Numbered from the stretch's first letter, positions 7,301-14,630 are shown. The stretch is 20,560 nucleotides of DNA from an uncultured Lachnospiraceae bacterium (GCA_910585605.1 CAJUFL010000063.1:1-20560); one strand, 5' to 3'. Numbers and translations: made by a program. Notes: generated by a model not told the origin, from the letters alone.

Positions 7301-8800
7301 TAAAGAAATATTAAAAATTTCATTTTCGGACATATAAAAACCAACTTCTGGTAAAAGAAAATCTAAAAGAAAATTAATAATAACACTCGTTTTAGTATTT
7401 GTTTTAATGGAGGTATTTGTTTTCTCAGTGTAAAGTGCGTTGGTGCCATTATAGTAGTGAAAAAGTATTTCGCCACGTGTCTGAGGAAGATATCCATCAA
7501 AACTCTCTGTATATGTGAACATTTTTAAAAACAATGGAATCTGTAAATATTGGAGAAGAGTGTCATTCTCGCATATTTCGACAAGTCTGTTTCCTGAGAA
7601 ATTTTCTTTTAAATAAGAAATCACATCTGATTTTTTTATTCCATCAGCTCTAACGAGAGTAAAATCAGAAACATTGATTCCGTATAGATCACTTTCCCGG
7701 CTTGTCAATATAATTCGAAGATTTGATAGATGAAGGAGAGTGTTTATCTCATTTGCAATCGAAAATCTGATTTCTCCCATATCCATTGCAGTAATTTCAT
7801 TAAAACCATCTAGCAATAGTGTGTAAGAAGGAGTGTCATCAGTATTCTCAATGGAAAATTCGTCTATAAGATCTTTGTAACTCTCAACTGGATGTCCATT
7901 AAGAGCAAATCCAATGTTATACATAATATTATTAAGAATAATGTGTTCATGGTCTACATTGGTTGAACAGTCAGAGAGGCGAACATAAAGCGGAATTGAT
8001 GTATAACTATGGGTTTTGTGATACTTATGTAGGTGAGAAAATAATATTGTGGTTTTTCCGATTCCTCCTTCACCAATTATAAGTAGATTTTCATTTGAAG
8101 ACATAAAGCTCTCTAAAGGAATAGATTTGTTTGAGGAGGTTGCAACTATTGAAAAACTATTGGTTAACAAAAAAATATCTTGAGAAAGTGTATATGTAAA
8201 CCCGTTTGACAGTAGATGCGGGTTAATATCAAAATTGGTATATTTATTATATAGAAACAAACTGGTTTTTCTTAAATCTTCTGCAACTATATCATTAGAT
8301 ATGTTGCTGGTGGCAAGGACAGTATGGTAATCTTTGAAAGGATTATAATCTTTATCGTGCTTGTACTGTTTGCTTTTATCTGAAGTAGAGACAGTTTTGA
8401 TTAACATATAAGAGATTACAAATGCAAGATCATCGCGATGGGCACATAATTCTTCATAATCATGACGCTCAAAAAACAACTGCTCTTTGCTTATAAGAAA
8501 CAGCAGCTTTGATGATAGCTCTTTGGGATTGTTAATTGCTGGGATAAGAGAATAACTTAGCGCATCTCTTATAGGTAATAATTGCTCAAGTGTAGCATGA
8601 TTGCGGATTTTTTCATTAAAAGCCTTTTTCTTTCGCAATATATCTGAAACTTCATCTTTAGGGGATTTAATTTCGTGTTCCGTATCTTCATATAAGTAAT
8701 CTAACAAAAGTAAAAATAAATTTTCATTATTTAGGCTTGTGCTTTCCTTTATAAGATTAAAAAACAAAGTGAAATCTATAAAGTTTGGATTTTGGCTCAT
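4340..8800 (-). CDS. NACHT-type STAND ATPase with WD40-like propeller (bacterial NLR-like, probable anti-phage sensor)
   Basis: The 1486-residue product has the tripartite NLR plan. Residues 1-200 are a helical region of unknown type, the expected effector position. Residues 235-590 are the NTPase: Walker A GEGGIGKTT (243-251, K249), Walker B LLLDGFNE (328-335, D331 and E335), a sensor-like LTSR (365-368), IPLFL (421-425) and FCHQYIRDYFAALY (571-584), typical of NACHT proteins. A short pentapeptide-like stretch (about 678-715) leads to a WD40-like repeat starting HTEAV (722) with VIKIWN, and about 750 further residues of beta-rich propeller-like repeats, the sensor position. Related bacterial STAND proteins (bNACHT, Avs) sense phage and kill or arrest the cell. 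GGAGGT at 8809-8814 fixes the start. It stands alone on its strand between two XRE genes and is more AT-rich than its neighbours, suggesting transfer. Confidence 0.92.
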   Translation of the reverse strand: MSQNPNFIDFTLFFNLIKESTSLNNENLFLLLLDYLYEDTEHEIKSPKDEVSDILRKKKAFNEKIRNHATLEQLLPIRDALSYSLIPAINNPKELSSKLLFLISKEQLFFERHDYEELCAHRDDLAFVISYMLIKTVSTSDKSKQYKHDKDYNPFKDYHTVLATSNISNDIVAEDLRKTSLFLYNKYTNFDINPHLLSNGFTYTLSQDIFLLTNSFSIVATSSNKSIPLESFMSSNENLLIIGEGGIGKTTILFSHLHKYHKTHSYTSIPLYVRLSDCSTNVDHEHIILNNIMYNIGFALNGHPVESYKDLIDEFSIENTDDTPSYTLLLDGFNEITAMDMGEIRFSIANEINTLLHLSNLRIILTSRESDLYGINVSDFTLVRADGIKKSDVISYLKENFSGNRLVEICENDTLLQYLQIPLFLKMFTYTESFDGYLPQTRGEILFHYYNGTNALYTEKTNTSIKTNTKTSVIINFLLDFLLPEVGFYMSENEIFNISLDELEVIIDKLRVEIVKYIPLKSITLSQYSKHPYSLKKVVSLFSSIDTDDIMLLLSDCLSILSIDADKRIYFCHQYIRDYFAALYCIKEIHYLTLAAQQSPNKLNSIDFTWGNTNWTNNRIELICEIINASSEYHSTDIIYETLKLFKVCNNNAIVSTHFALSNLINTLSHTQKGDLSMYDFSYLNLSECRLSTKNFHNPYFRRSSTFANSIISQSTFASEEHTEAVKKWTLSDDERYIASISVNQVIKIWNIANQKCIFTAKATGGSFYEKIKDFYFYPSRNFMLFTNIDENHSISCAWTFNTVTSCDSYYFTENPEIERFIYFGYDKSCDKLIGISDKSVLYRYTFEEPLATEKIPVNTDFTQRLKTQYLSADLQDRYYNLATKEVLLLANNKILYIESDVFPPYIHTISNKVYKGPEYALQQVEDMTDLSNIENIKQSGERHINFFIYDLVTLELSPLQLDCTPDEITTLVLNVSLGDDIIHTHVAISKDLKKIVIHNQNDLFIYYITNNDMLFKTICQIPHYINYSIKLCSKEDILTLFDDSNVYLFDLQEEKIIQEFIIGSNSFCEKITCTPNYRLFQFTDSNISFRVTNLYSGQENLLCLNDNCCITNTFMDDAQQILFTLYSNGTLIALNSYNMKHIFCYNLCPERHIITSAYSEDQHLLCLATSPHHSYLLSEEMQLHFFDIIEGYTYTLPNTFSSIRLLYFICEDQYIVIFTKTEIYIVSVLDKKITDTLPLFSVDYNFPVEIFVKDKLFYAVFSESHNIRDKAFLGTIIEMTVNDMRKAEVISKYYIPSIELKDIDTPIYVKQPKLSSLCLIKACDISNTTIEYVQESDSDFNFFKKDLNDWSLVYLSVPDVQNDSEYLRLRPIDFQIICNANYEHGIVSQNNQLYYYDFINNISKKINIGHNVPLYFNPCLQRIYLSDPVSDKLYMYDITTDKSPFSSPYLHPNILTNDCLFYNVKGYTGAIPRYLVHKLDSEEPL

Positions 8801-8808
8801 ATATGGTT

Positions 8809-8840
8809 ACCTCCGAAAGTTTTCCGACACACCTCCGAAA
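8809..8840 (-). repeat. Duplicated Shine-Dalgarno repeat before the NACHT gene
   Basis: On the minus strand TTTCGGAGGT occurs twice, at 8809-8818 and 8831-8840, exactly 22 bases apart. The proximal copy is the ribosome site of the NACHT gene, 8 bases from its ATG. The distal copy has no start codon of its own at proper distance, so it could be a standby or decoy ribosome site or a binding site for a regulator. Confidence 0.6.
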
Positions 8841-8893
8841 CGGATTTATTTATTTGAATTATTATGTTTATAGTGCAAGGGTGTGCTTTGCTA

Positions 8894-8899
8894 ATTATA
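8894..8899 (-). promoter_or_regulatory. Candidate -10 box for the NACHT gene
   Basis: TATAAT on the minus strand at 8894-8899, about 95 bases before the start codon. Only a weak -35 (TTTATA, 8917-8922) is found at 17 bases, which would fit a gene that needs an activator or is kept low. Confidence 0.35.
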
Positions 8900-9006
8900 G
8901 CATAATTTTTGGACTTTATAAAGTGATAGAGATTAATATTGTGATTTTAATAATATTCTTGCACAGATAAAATCAACCAAAATCACTAAATGGTATTCAT
9001 TCATCC

Positions 9007-9141
9007 ATGGATAAGAATAAAAGTCGTCCTACAAAGTCGATTTTTTCGGAAAAGTCTACTTGGCACGATGACGATTATGAGCAAGGATGCGATATCATTA
9101 GTTATGGAGAATCAAGTTGTTTCCTGATTCAGTTTTTCTAA
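9007..9141 (+). CDS. Possible 44-residue ORF
   Basis: ATG at 9007 opens 44 codons ending at TAA 9139-9141. The product is acidic in the middle (WHDDDYEQ) and hydrophobic at its end (SSCFLIQFF). There is no convincing ribosome site, and its end lies in a hairpin. It could be a decayed gene end, or chance. It is listed because the codons look protein-like and nothing else occupies the stretch. Confidence 0.2.
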   Translation: MDKNKSRPTKSIFSEKSTWHDDDYEQGCDIISYGESSCFLIQFF

Positions 9142-9181
9142 TATTATTAGAAAAGTTGCATGAGAAAATAACCATTTTCTC
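9134..9181. repeat. Two adjacent hairpins in the NACHT/XRE divergent region
   Basis: TTTTCTAAT (9134-9142) / ATTAGAAAA (9146-9154) is a perfect 9-bp stem with a 3-base centre. GAGAAAA (9162-9168) / TTTTCTC (9175-9181) is a perfect 7-bp stem with a 6-base loop. They lie between the divergent NACHT and second XRE genes and could be operators or RNA hairpins. A tiny stem TGTGC/GCACA with loop GAGA follows at 9203-9216. Confidence 0.45.
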
Positions 9182-9245
9182 AAAGAAACTATTAACAAGG
9201 ATTGTGCGAGAGCACATTTGCCGGTAAATGGGGCTGATCACCCTG

Positions 9246-9268
9246 ATCCTTTCAAATCATGAAAGGAT
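9246..9268 (+). promoter_or_regulatory. Hairpin that hides the ribosome site of the second XRE gene
   Basis: ATCCTTTCA (9246-9254) pairs perfectly with TGAAAGGAT (9260-9268) across a 5-base loop. The right arm contains the AAAGGAT ribosome site, 8 bases before the ATG at 9277. Folding should block translation initiation, so translation is probably controlled by something that opens this stem. Confidence 0.55.
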
Positions 9269-9276
9269 GATAAGAA

Positions 9277-9612
9277 ATGCTAAAAGAGATTAAAGAAATC
9301 GACACAAATATGATGCTGACAATGGGAGAACGAATCCGTGAAGCGAGAATTAGCAAGAATCTTCAATCAAAGGAGATGGCGATTATTCTCGATATGTCAA
9401 AGGATAACTATTCCCGGATTGAGAACGGACAGCAGCTTTGTACAACGAAAAATTTGTACAAGATTGCTCAGGTGCTTGAAGTTTCGTTGGATTACCTTCT
9501 GTTTTCAACAGAAGAAGATGGGTATGCCGCAGAAGTGCGTATGCTGTTTAAGGGAAAAGGATTGGACAAGATTCGTAAGGCAATAGCCATTCTAAAAACA
9601 TTTTTTGAGTAG
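9277..9612 (+). CDS. XRE-family transcriptional regulator (paralogue 2)
   Basis: This 111-residue protein carries a Cro/CI-type helix-turn-helix at about residues 16-73 (ERIREARISKNLQSKEMA through LEVSLDYLLFS) and a tail ending IRKAIAILKTFFE, matching its paralogue at 3747. Its ribosome site lies inside a perfect 9-bp hairpin, which suggests translational control. It diverges from the NACHT gene across 476 bases that contain several hairpins, so it is well placed to regulate that gene and itself. Downstream genes on the same strand are two MazF-like proteins, about 175 bases further on. Confidence 0.88.
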   Translation: MLKEIKEIDTNMMLTMGERIREARISKNLQSKEMAIILDMSKDNYSRIENGQQLCTTKNLYKIAQVLEVSLDYLLFSTEEDGYAAEVRMLFKGKGLDKIRKAIAILKTFFE

Positions 9613-9788
9613 CCACTAAATGAGAAGCAGGGCATGATGTGGCTACTGTCCAGAAATAATAGGTATCTCAGGTCGACATGCAGCATTCACTTTCGTTTAT
9701 GGTAAATATGTCGAACGAATTGTGGGCAACACAGAGCCATATCATGCTTACGCTTCTTTGCATTTTAATTATATAAGGAGAGAAGCTG

Positions 9789-10181
9789 ATGAAAGTTAAA
9801 GAGAAGAAACTTTATAAAAAAAGCTTAGAACTTCGTCAAGGGGATGTAATACTTGTAAACTACGGAAAGTTCAATGCTGGATGCAGGACCAGTGGAATCA
9901 GACCGTCAGTTGTGGTAAGTAATGATGCAGCCTTGAAGGAAGAGAATCTGGTTAATGTGATTCCTTTATATAGAAAACCGTCAAAAGCATTTCAGGCAGA
10001 GGATATTCTGATTAGACCAGTCGATTGCAGGGGACTTAGGTATGAAGAATATGCCCAGCCAATGCAGATGCAGATATTGCAAAGGTTCAGGATTATTAAA
10101 AGGATTGGTCACATAAAGAATGATTCTATTCTGTGTGAAATAGCAAATGCCATATGGAATTCGATCAATAAAGAAATTTGA
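9789..10181 (+). CDS. MazF/PemK-fold protein, probably lacking the catalytic Thr
   Basis: The 130-residue product shows the MazF/PemK beta-barrel core: RQGDVILVNYG (16-26), GIRPSVVVSND (36-46, with the conserved R38-P39), and VIPLYRK (57-63). In active MazF ribonucleases an Arg in the first motif and a Thr in the last cut mRNA; here Tyr61 occupies the Thr position, whereas the neighbouring paralogue has Thr. It may be inactive, act as a partner of the next gene, or use other residues. AAGGAGAGA at 9775-9783 supports the ATG. No classical MazE antitoxin gene is adjacent. The gap to the next start is 19 bases, so the two are surely co-transcribed. Confidence 0.82.
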   Translation: MKVKEKKLYKKSLELRQGDVILVNYGKFNAGCRTSGIRPSVVVSNDAALKEENLVNVIPLYRKPSKAFQAEDILIRPVDCRGLRYEEYAQPMQMQILQRFRIIKRIGHIKNDSILCEIANAIWNSINKEI

Positions 10182-10200
10182 TGTGGAGGAGAAATGGATT

Positions 10201-10644
10201 ATGAAGATAAATAATAAATTAGGTGCAGAATATAAAAGTGTACAGGGAAATGATGTTGGAGACAGCAATGTTGCCATGAATTATCCATCATATAGTCGGT
10301 GGGATATTGTTATGGCTGAATTTGGTCAGGATTATAATGGTTGCGTGATCCGTGGCTATAGACCGGCGGTTGTGTTTAGTCTTGATGCATATAATGAGAG
10401 TTCTCCTATTATGATACTGATACCTCTTACAAAGAGGTTAAAAGGTGTAGACAGAGATTATCATGTTTTTGTTGATAAAAACGAATGCAAGGGCTATGAT
10501 TCGTCGGGAATAGCACTTATCGAGCAGATGAGGCCGATGGATCGCAGATTCGTCAATAGGAAAATCGGTGAGGTTGTTGATGTACATATGCATGCCAAGA
10601 TAGAAGGCGCAGTCATAGAGTTTTTGGGGTTGCGTTCAGATTAG
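10201..10644 (+). CDS. MazF/PemK-like toxin with conserved Arg and Thr
   Basis: This is a second MazF/PemK-fold protein of 147 residues. The start at ATG 10201 is preferred over the in-frame ATG at 10147 because GGAGGA (10185-10190) lies at the right distance and the longer form would overlap the upstream gene. The core motifs are SRWDIVMAEFG (32-42), GYRPAVVFS (52-60, R54) and LIPLTKR (73-79, T77), so the Arg/Thr pair expected for ribonuclease activity is present. About 28 residues of non-conserved N-terminal extension precede the fold. It probably cleaves RNA at a short sequence and is neutralised either by its degenerate partner upstream or by the small acidic protein downstream; both ideas are inference. 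Confidence 0.84.
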   Translation: MKINNKLGAEYKSVQGNDVGDSNVAMNYPSYSRWDIVMAEFGQDYNGCVIRGYRPAVVFSLDAYNESSPIMILIPLTKRLKGVDRDYHVFVDKNECKGYDSSGIALIEQMRPMDRRFVNRKIGEVVDVHMHAKIEGAVIEFLGLRSD

Positions 10645-10655
10645 GGGGAGTGCTT

Positions 10656-10814
10656 ATGGAGGAACAATCCTTGTCGGAATATGAGGAATGCCTCGATGAA
10701 CAGTCACGTCGTAATCTGAATAAGTTTGCACGATTTATGGCAAAGATGGTAGATAAATATGGCGAGGCGGTTCTTCAGAATCTGGATGAGAACAGAGAAA
10801 TGGATGAAGATTAG
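10656..10814 (+). CDS. 52-residue acidic small protein
   Basis: ATG 10656 is preceded by AGGGGGAG (10643-10650) overlapping the end of the MazF-like gene, so the two are tightly coupled. The product is Glu/Asp rich at both ends with a central helix (RRNLNKFARFMAKMVDKYGEAVLQNL), no membrane segment and no recognised domain. Its size, charge and position directly after a MazF-like toxin make an antitoxin-like role possible, though antitoxins usually precede toxins. A strong terminator follows within 4 bases, so it ends the operon. Confidence 0.65.
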   Translation: MEEQSLSEYEECLDEQSRRNLNKFARFMAKMVDKYGEAVLQNLDENREMDED

Positions 10815-10817
10815 TAA

Positions 10818-10855
10818 AAAATGCGTTGATATTTAATTTATCGACGCATTTTCTC
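10818..10855 (+). terminator. Rho-independent terminator of the XRE/MazF operon
   Basis: A 14-bp stem (10818-10831 with 10839-10852, one G-U pair, loop TTTAATT) based on AAAATGCGT/ACGCATTTT is followed by TTTTCTCTT. It ends transcription just before the promoter of the recombinase genes. Confidence 0.85.
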
Positions 10856-10884
10856 TTGCAATATAAAATACATTGTGTTAATAT
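10856..10884 (+). promoter_or_regulatory. Candidate promoter of the tandem recombinases
   Basis: -35 TTGCAA (10856-10861) and -10 TAATAT (10879-10884) with 17 bases between them; a TATAAT overlaps at 10882-10887. It starts right after the terminator stem and about 45 bases before the first recombinase. Confidence 0.5.
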
Positions 10885-10931
10885 AATATTGTGAAACGAT
10901 AAAATAACGGGCAACAAACTGAGGAGGCAGT

Positions 10932-12785
10932 ATGGAAAAGAAAAATTGTTATATATACACGAGAGTTTCCACGTCTGCTCAAGTAGAAGGATACAGTTTG
11001 GATGCACAGTTGGAGTCTCTTAGAAAATATGCGGATTATAGAAATTTTGAGATCAAGGGTGAGTATTGTGATGCGGGTGTATCTGGTGGCAGTATTGTCG
11101 GCAGACATGCCTTTCAAAATATGATTGCGGATATCGTAGAACAAAAAGATAATATTGCTTTTGTATTGGTGTTTAAGCTTTCAAGATTTGGACGGAACAG
11201 TGCAGATGTTCTTAAATATATGCAATTGCTGATAGATTACGATATTGACTTAATTTCTGTAAACGAGTCTATTGATAGCTCGACGCAAAGCGGTAAGATG
11301 ATGTTGACTATTATGTCTGCCGTTGCCGAGATTGAAAAGGAGAATATAAGATGCCAGTTTATGGCAGGCAAACAGCAAAAAATCATGAATGGCGGTTGGC
11401 GTGGCGGACCAGTACCTTATGGGTATCGCACGATCAATAAAGAATTAGTAGTGGAAAAAAGTGAAGCAGAGATTGTTTCTTTGATATACAATTTGTATTC
11501 CAAAGAGGATGCAAGTCTCAGAGGAGTATGTGATTATCTTGATAGACATGGATATCAGCGGGAATATAGGGGTAAAATGACGCATTTTAATGACAGGTTT
11601 ATTGCAGCTATGCTAGACAATCCAATCTACTGTGGAAAGTATATACATAATAAACGAGCAAAAGTTAATAAAGAAATCTGTTATATAGACGGGATTCATG
11701 AGCCTATCGTATCTGCTGAATTATGGGACTGTGTGCATGAAAAAAGGAAGCAATGCATTAAGTGTGAAAAGGTTTGGGACAAGGACAGAGTATCATTGCT
11801 TACGGGGGTGGTGAAGTGCCCTGTATGCGGTGATGGGATGGTTCATGTGGTAAGTAGATCCGTGAATAAAAACCATGGAGGTATGTACAAGCCTGTTCAT
11901 GGATATGTATGTCCCAATAAAGGTAAGCACAGATATAAGATTTGTCCATTTAGTAGAAGCTATAATCAAGAAAAGGTTGATGCAGCCGTGTATGAACTGA
12001 TAGGCAGGATTGGGACATTATCATCCTTCAACAAAATGCTGGAAAAGGAATTTGACAATGATGAATTGAAGCGTTATCAGGAAGAGTTAAAAGATATTAG
12101 AAAGCAGATATATTGCAAAGAGAGTGAAAAGTCCCGGATTGGAATTAAATTGGATAATCTTGATGTGCTTGATGATGACTATATTAGTAAATATGAAGAG
12201 TTTGAAAATGAGATTGACAGCATATATGATGATCTGACGGAACTGGAAAATCTGATGGATACTATAACCGATAAGATCTCCAGATTGGAGAAAGGTGCAA
12301 TGGCGGAAGAGCATATAAGAAAGATACTAGCCAATTTTCAAAATCTCTTCGATAAAATGGATTGTCATGAAAAAAAGGAGTTTTATCAAAATCTTATCGA
12401 GAGGATTGATGTATTTCCTGATAAAAGGGAAGACAGAAGGATTATAAAGAGTATTACATTCAAGTTTCCTATTGTATATAACAATAAAGGGAAAAAGGAA
12501 GTGGGTAAAAACGGCAGATTTGTTTACAAGCTAGATTGTGCTAAAATTGGGATGACCAAGGCAGAAAGCCATGCTTCATATGCTATGATAAAGGAATATG
12601 TGATGGAAAAGTATGGATTAAAGATTCACAGTCTTTATATAGCACAAATAAAAAGAAAGTTTGGTTTGATTGAGCGACAGAACTATAATATTTCTAAAAA
12701 AGAGAGTCAAAGAGTGCCAACATGCCCTAAAGATAAAGAGAAGTGCATTGTGGCAGCACTAAAGCATTTTAAGGAAATATCATGA
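10932..12785 (+). CDS. Large serine recombinase 1
   Basis: The 617-residue site-specific recombinase has the resolvase catalytic domain at about 5-150 (R11, catalytic S13 in YTRVSTSAQ, R85 and R88 in KLSRFGRN), then the recombinase domain at 160-280. A zinc ribbon follows with C296/C299 (CPVCG) and C327/C338, then a long coiled-coil at about 365-440. This is the build of integrases and transposases such as TndX/TnpX and phage serine integrases. GAGGAGG (10921-10927) supports ATG 10932. It is followed after 36 bases by a second recombinase, a tandem arrangement common at the ends of Firmicutes elements. The 60-residue C-terminal extension after IKRKFGLIERQ is low in recognisable features. Confidence 0.95.
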   Translation: MEKKNCYIYTRVSTSAQVEGYSLDAQLESLRKYADYRNFEIKGEYCDAGVSGGSIVGRHAFQNMIADIVEQKDNIAFVLVFKLSRFGRNSADVLKYMQLLIDYDIDLISVNESIDSSTQSGKMMLTIMSAVAEIEKENIRCQFMAGKQQKIMNGGWRGGPVPYGYRTINKELVVEKSEAEIVSLIYNLYSKEDASLRGVCDYLDRHGYQREYRGKMTHFNDRFIAAMLDNPIYCGKYIHNKRAKVNKEICYIDGIHEPIVSAELWDCVHEKRKQCIKCEKVWDKDRVSLLTGVVKCPVCGDGMVHVVSRSVNKNHGGMYKPVHGYVCPNKGKHRYKICPFSRSYNQEKVDAAVYELIGRIGTLSSFNKMLEKEFDNDELKRYQEELKDIRKQIYCKESEKSRIGIKLDNLDVLDDDYISKYEEFENEIDSIYDDLTELENLMDTITDKISRLEKGAMAEEHIRKILANFQNLFDKMDCHEKKEFYQNLIERIDVFPDKREDRRIIKSITFKFPIVYNNKGKKEVGKNGRFVYKLDCAKIGMTKAESHASYAMIKEYVMEKYGLKIHSLYIAQIKRKFGLIERQNYNISKKESQRVPTCPKDKEKCIVAALKHFKEIS

Positions 12786-12821
12786 TGGATTTTCGGTTTA
12801 TAGTGCAGAGAGGAGAGTGTA

Positions 12822-14510
12822 GTGGTGAGAAAAGCCAGATGTTACATATATATAAGAGTGTCTACCAATATGCAAGTAGATGGTTATAGTTTGGATGCAC
12901 AGCGGGATAGAATTACAAAGTTTGCTGAGTATCAGAACATGGAGATTGTACACGAGTATTGTGATGCAGGTAAATCCGGAAAAAGTGTATCAGGCAGACC
13001 GGAATTTCAAAAGATGCTGGATGATATTTCATACAACACAGATAATATTGATTATGTGCTTGTATTCAAATTATCACGATTTGGACGCAATGCGGCAGAT
13101 GTGCTGAACTCCTTACAATTTATTCAGGATTATGGTGTCAATTTAATCTGCGTGGAGGATGGCATAGATTCATCGAAAGACTCCGGTAAGTTGACGATTA
13201 CAGTATTATCCGCTGTTGCAGAGATAGAGCGTGAGAATATTCTAATTCAGACTATGGAGGGAAGACGGCAGAAGGCCAGGGAAGGTAAATGGAATGGTGG
13301 AATCGCTCCATATGGATATAAGCTGGACAGCGAGAATGATACAATAGTCATAGATCCTGAGACATCAACTGTTGTCAAACAGATATATAAAATGTATGTT
13401 GATGATGATATGGGTTTGGTAGAGATTGCAGATTACTTAAACAATCATGGATATAAGAAGAAAAAACATCGTCCGAGAGATTTAGATTATTTTACTTCTA
13501 ATTTTATCCGCACTGTGGTTGATAATCCGGTATATATAGGTAAAATATCTTATGGTCGGAACAAGACAGAGAAAGTCAAGGGGACAAGAGATGAATACCG
13601 AAGGGTAAGGACAAATGATTATATGCTGACGGAAGGTCTTCATGAGGCAATAATAGATGAGGATTTGTGGGAAGGTGCACAGGCAAAAAACAGAAGAGTA
13701 GCTACAAGATTAAAGAAAAAGCATAGCTTAGATCATGAACATCTTCTTTCTGGATTGATTAAATGCCCGGTATGTGGAGGTACAATTACTGGGACAACAG
13801 CAAAGCGGAAAAATAAAAAGACAGGTGAATACACATATGATTACTACTACCGATGTCATAATAGAAAACGCTTAGAAGATGGACGGTATTGTGATTTTAA
13901 AACATCATATAGGGAAGAACTGTTTGATAAAGAAGTCTTTGATGTAATAAAAAGTTTTGTGTCCAGCGAAGGGTGTCACAGGGAGATAATGAAACACTTG
14001 GATGATAATGTAGATGTTTCGGGGCTTGAGGTGGAGCGAACGCAACTGAAAAACCAACTAAAGCAGGTAGTCGGTGCTAAAGATAAGCTGCAGGAGAGAA
14101 TGGACAACCTGAGTGTGGAGGATAAACATTATGATAGAAAATATGAAGACATGAGTATCCGCTGGTCGAATCTTTATGATAAGATCAATAATATAGAAGA
14201 GAATATACGGGTTATAAGCAGAAGAATCAGTCAAATAAAACAAAAGCATTTATCTTCAAAAGAAGTCTATAAAGCACTACTAAACTTTGATGTACTATAT
14301 AGCAGTATGACAGATGAGGAAAGAAAAGAGTTTTATCAGGACTTCATTGAAGAAATAAATGTACATCAGGACAGAAATAGGTCCGAACGGATGATAAAAA
14401 GTATTTTATTTAAGTTTCCTTTGTATTATAATGGTCAAGTAGGCAATGAGATTTTGTTGCCCAAAGATTTTACCGTCGAGACGGTCGTGTTGATGTCAAG
14501 GGTAAAATAG
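12822..14510 (+). CDS. Large serine recombinase 2
   Basis: The 562-residue product has the catalytic domain at about 5-155 (R12, S14 in YIRVSTNMQ, R86 and R89), the recombinase domain at 160-300, zinc-ribbon cysteines C315/C318 and C345/C357, and a coiled coil at about 400-480. It starts at GTG 12822 (a second GTG at 12825 is equally close to AGAGGAGAG at 12808-12816). It is similar to recombinase 1 throughout (GYSLDAQ, VLVFKLSRFGRN, SAVAEIE-ENI) but clearly diverged, so the pair is not a recent copy. The two probably act together or at different sites to excise and insert the element; the division of labour is unknown. Confidence 0.95.
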   Translation: MVRKARCYIYIRVSTNMQVDGYSLDAQRDRITKFAEYQNMEIVHEYCDAGKSGKSVSGRPEFQKMLDDISYNTDNIDYVLVFKLSRFGRNAADVLNSLQFIQDYGVNLICVEDGIDSSKDSGKLTITVLSAVAEIERENILIQTMEGRRQKAREGKWNGGIAPYGYKLDSENDTIVIDPETSTVVKQIYKMYVDDDMGLVEIADYLNNHGYKKKKHRPRDLDYFTSNFIRTVVDNPVYIGKISYGRNKTEKVKGTRDEYRRVRTNDYMLTEGLHEAIIDEDLWEGAQAKNRRVATRLKKKHSLDHEHLLSGLIKCPVCGGTITGTTAKRKNKKTGEYTYDYYYRCHNRKRLEDGRYCDFKTSYREELFDKEVFDVIKSFVSSEGCHREIMKHLDDNVDVSGLEVERTQLKNQLKQVVGAKDKLQERMDNLSVEDKHYDRKYEDMSIRWSNLYDKINNIEENIRVISRRISQIKQKHLSSKEVYKALLNFDVLYSSMTDEERKEFYQDFIEEINVHQDRNRSERMIKSILFKFPLYYNGQVGNEILLPKDFTVETVVLMSRVK

Positions 14511-14545
14511 GGATAGCCGTCAAAAGGCTTGAAATAAAGGGTTTT

Positions 14546-14592
14546 AAGACCAAAGGTAGTATTTTTAGGTGCTGCTTTTGGTCTTTCTTTTT
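14546..14592 (+). terminator. Terminator after the recombinases
   Basis: AAGACCAAA (14546-14554) pairs perfectly with TTTGGTCTT (14577-14585), followed by TCTTTTT. It lies 35 bases after the second recombinase. Confidence 0.75.
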
Positions 14593-14630
14593 CTTGTCGG
14601 TGGAAACCTGTCGAAAGGCTGAAAATGGTA

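Noticed and set aside
10147..10200. Longer start for the second MazF-like protein
   Set aside because: It would overlap the upstream gene by 35 bases without a ribosome site, while ATG 10201 has GGAGGA at good distance.
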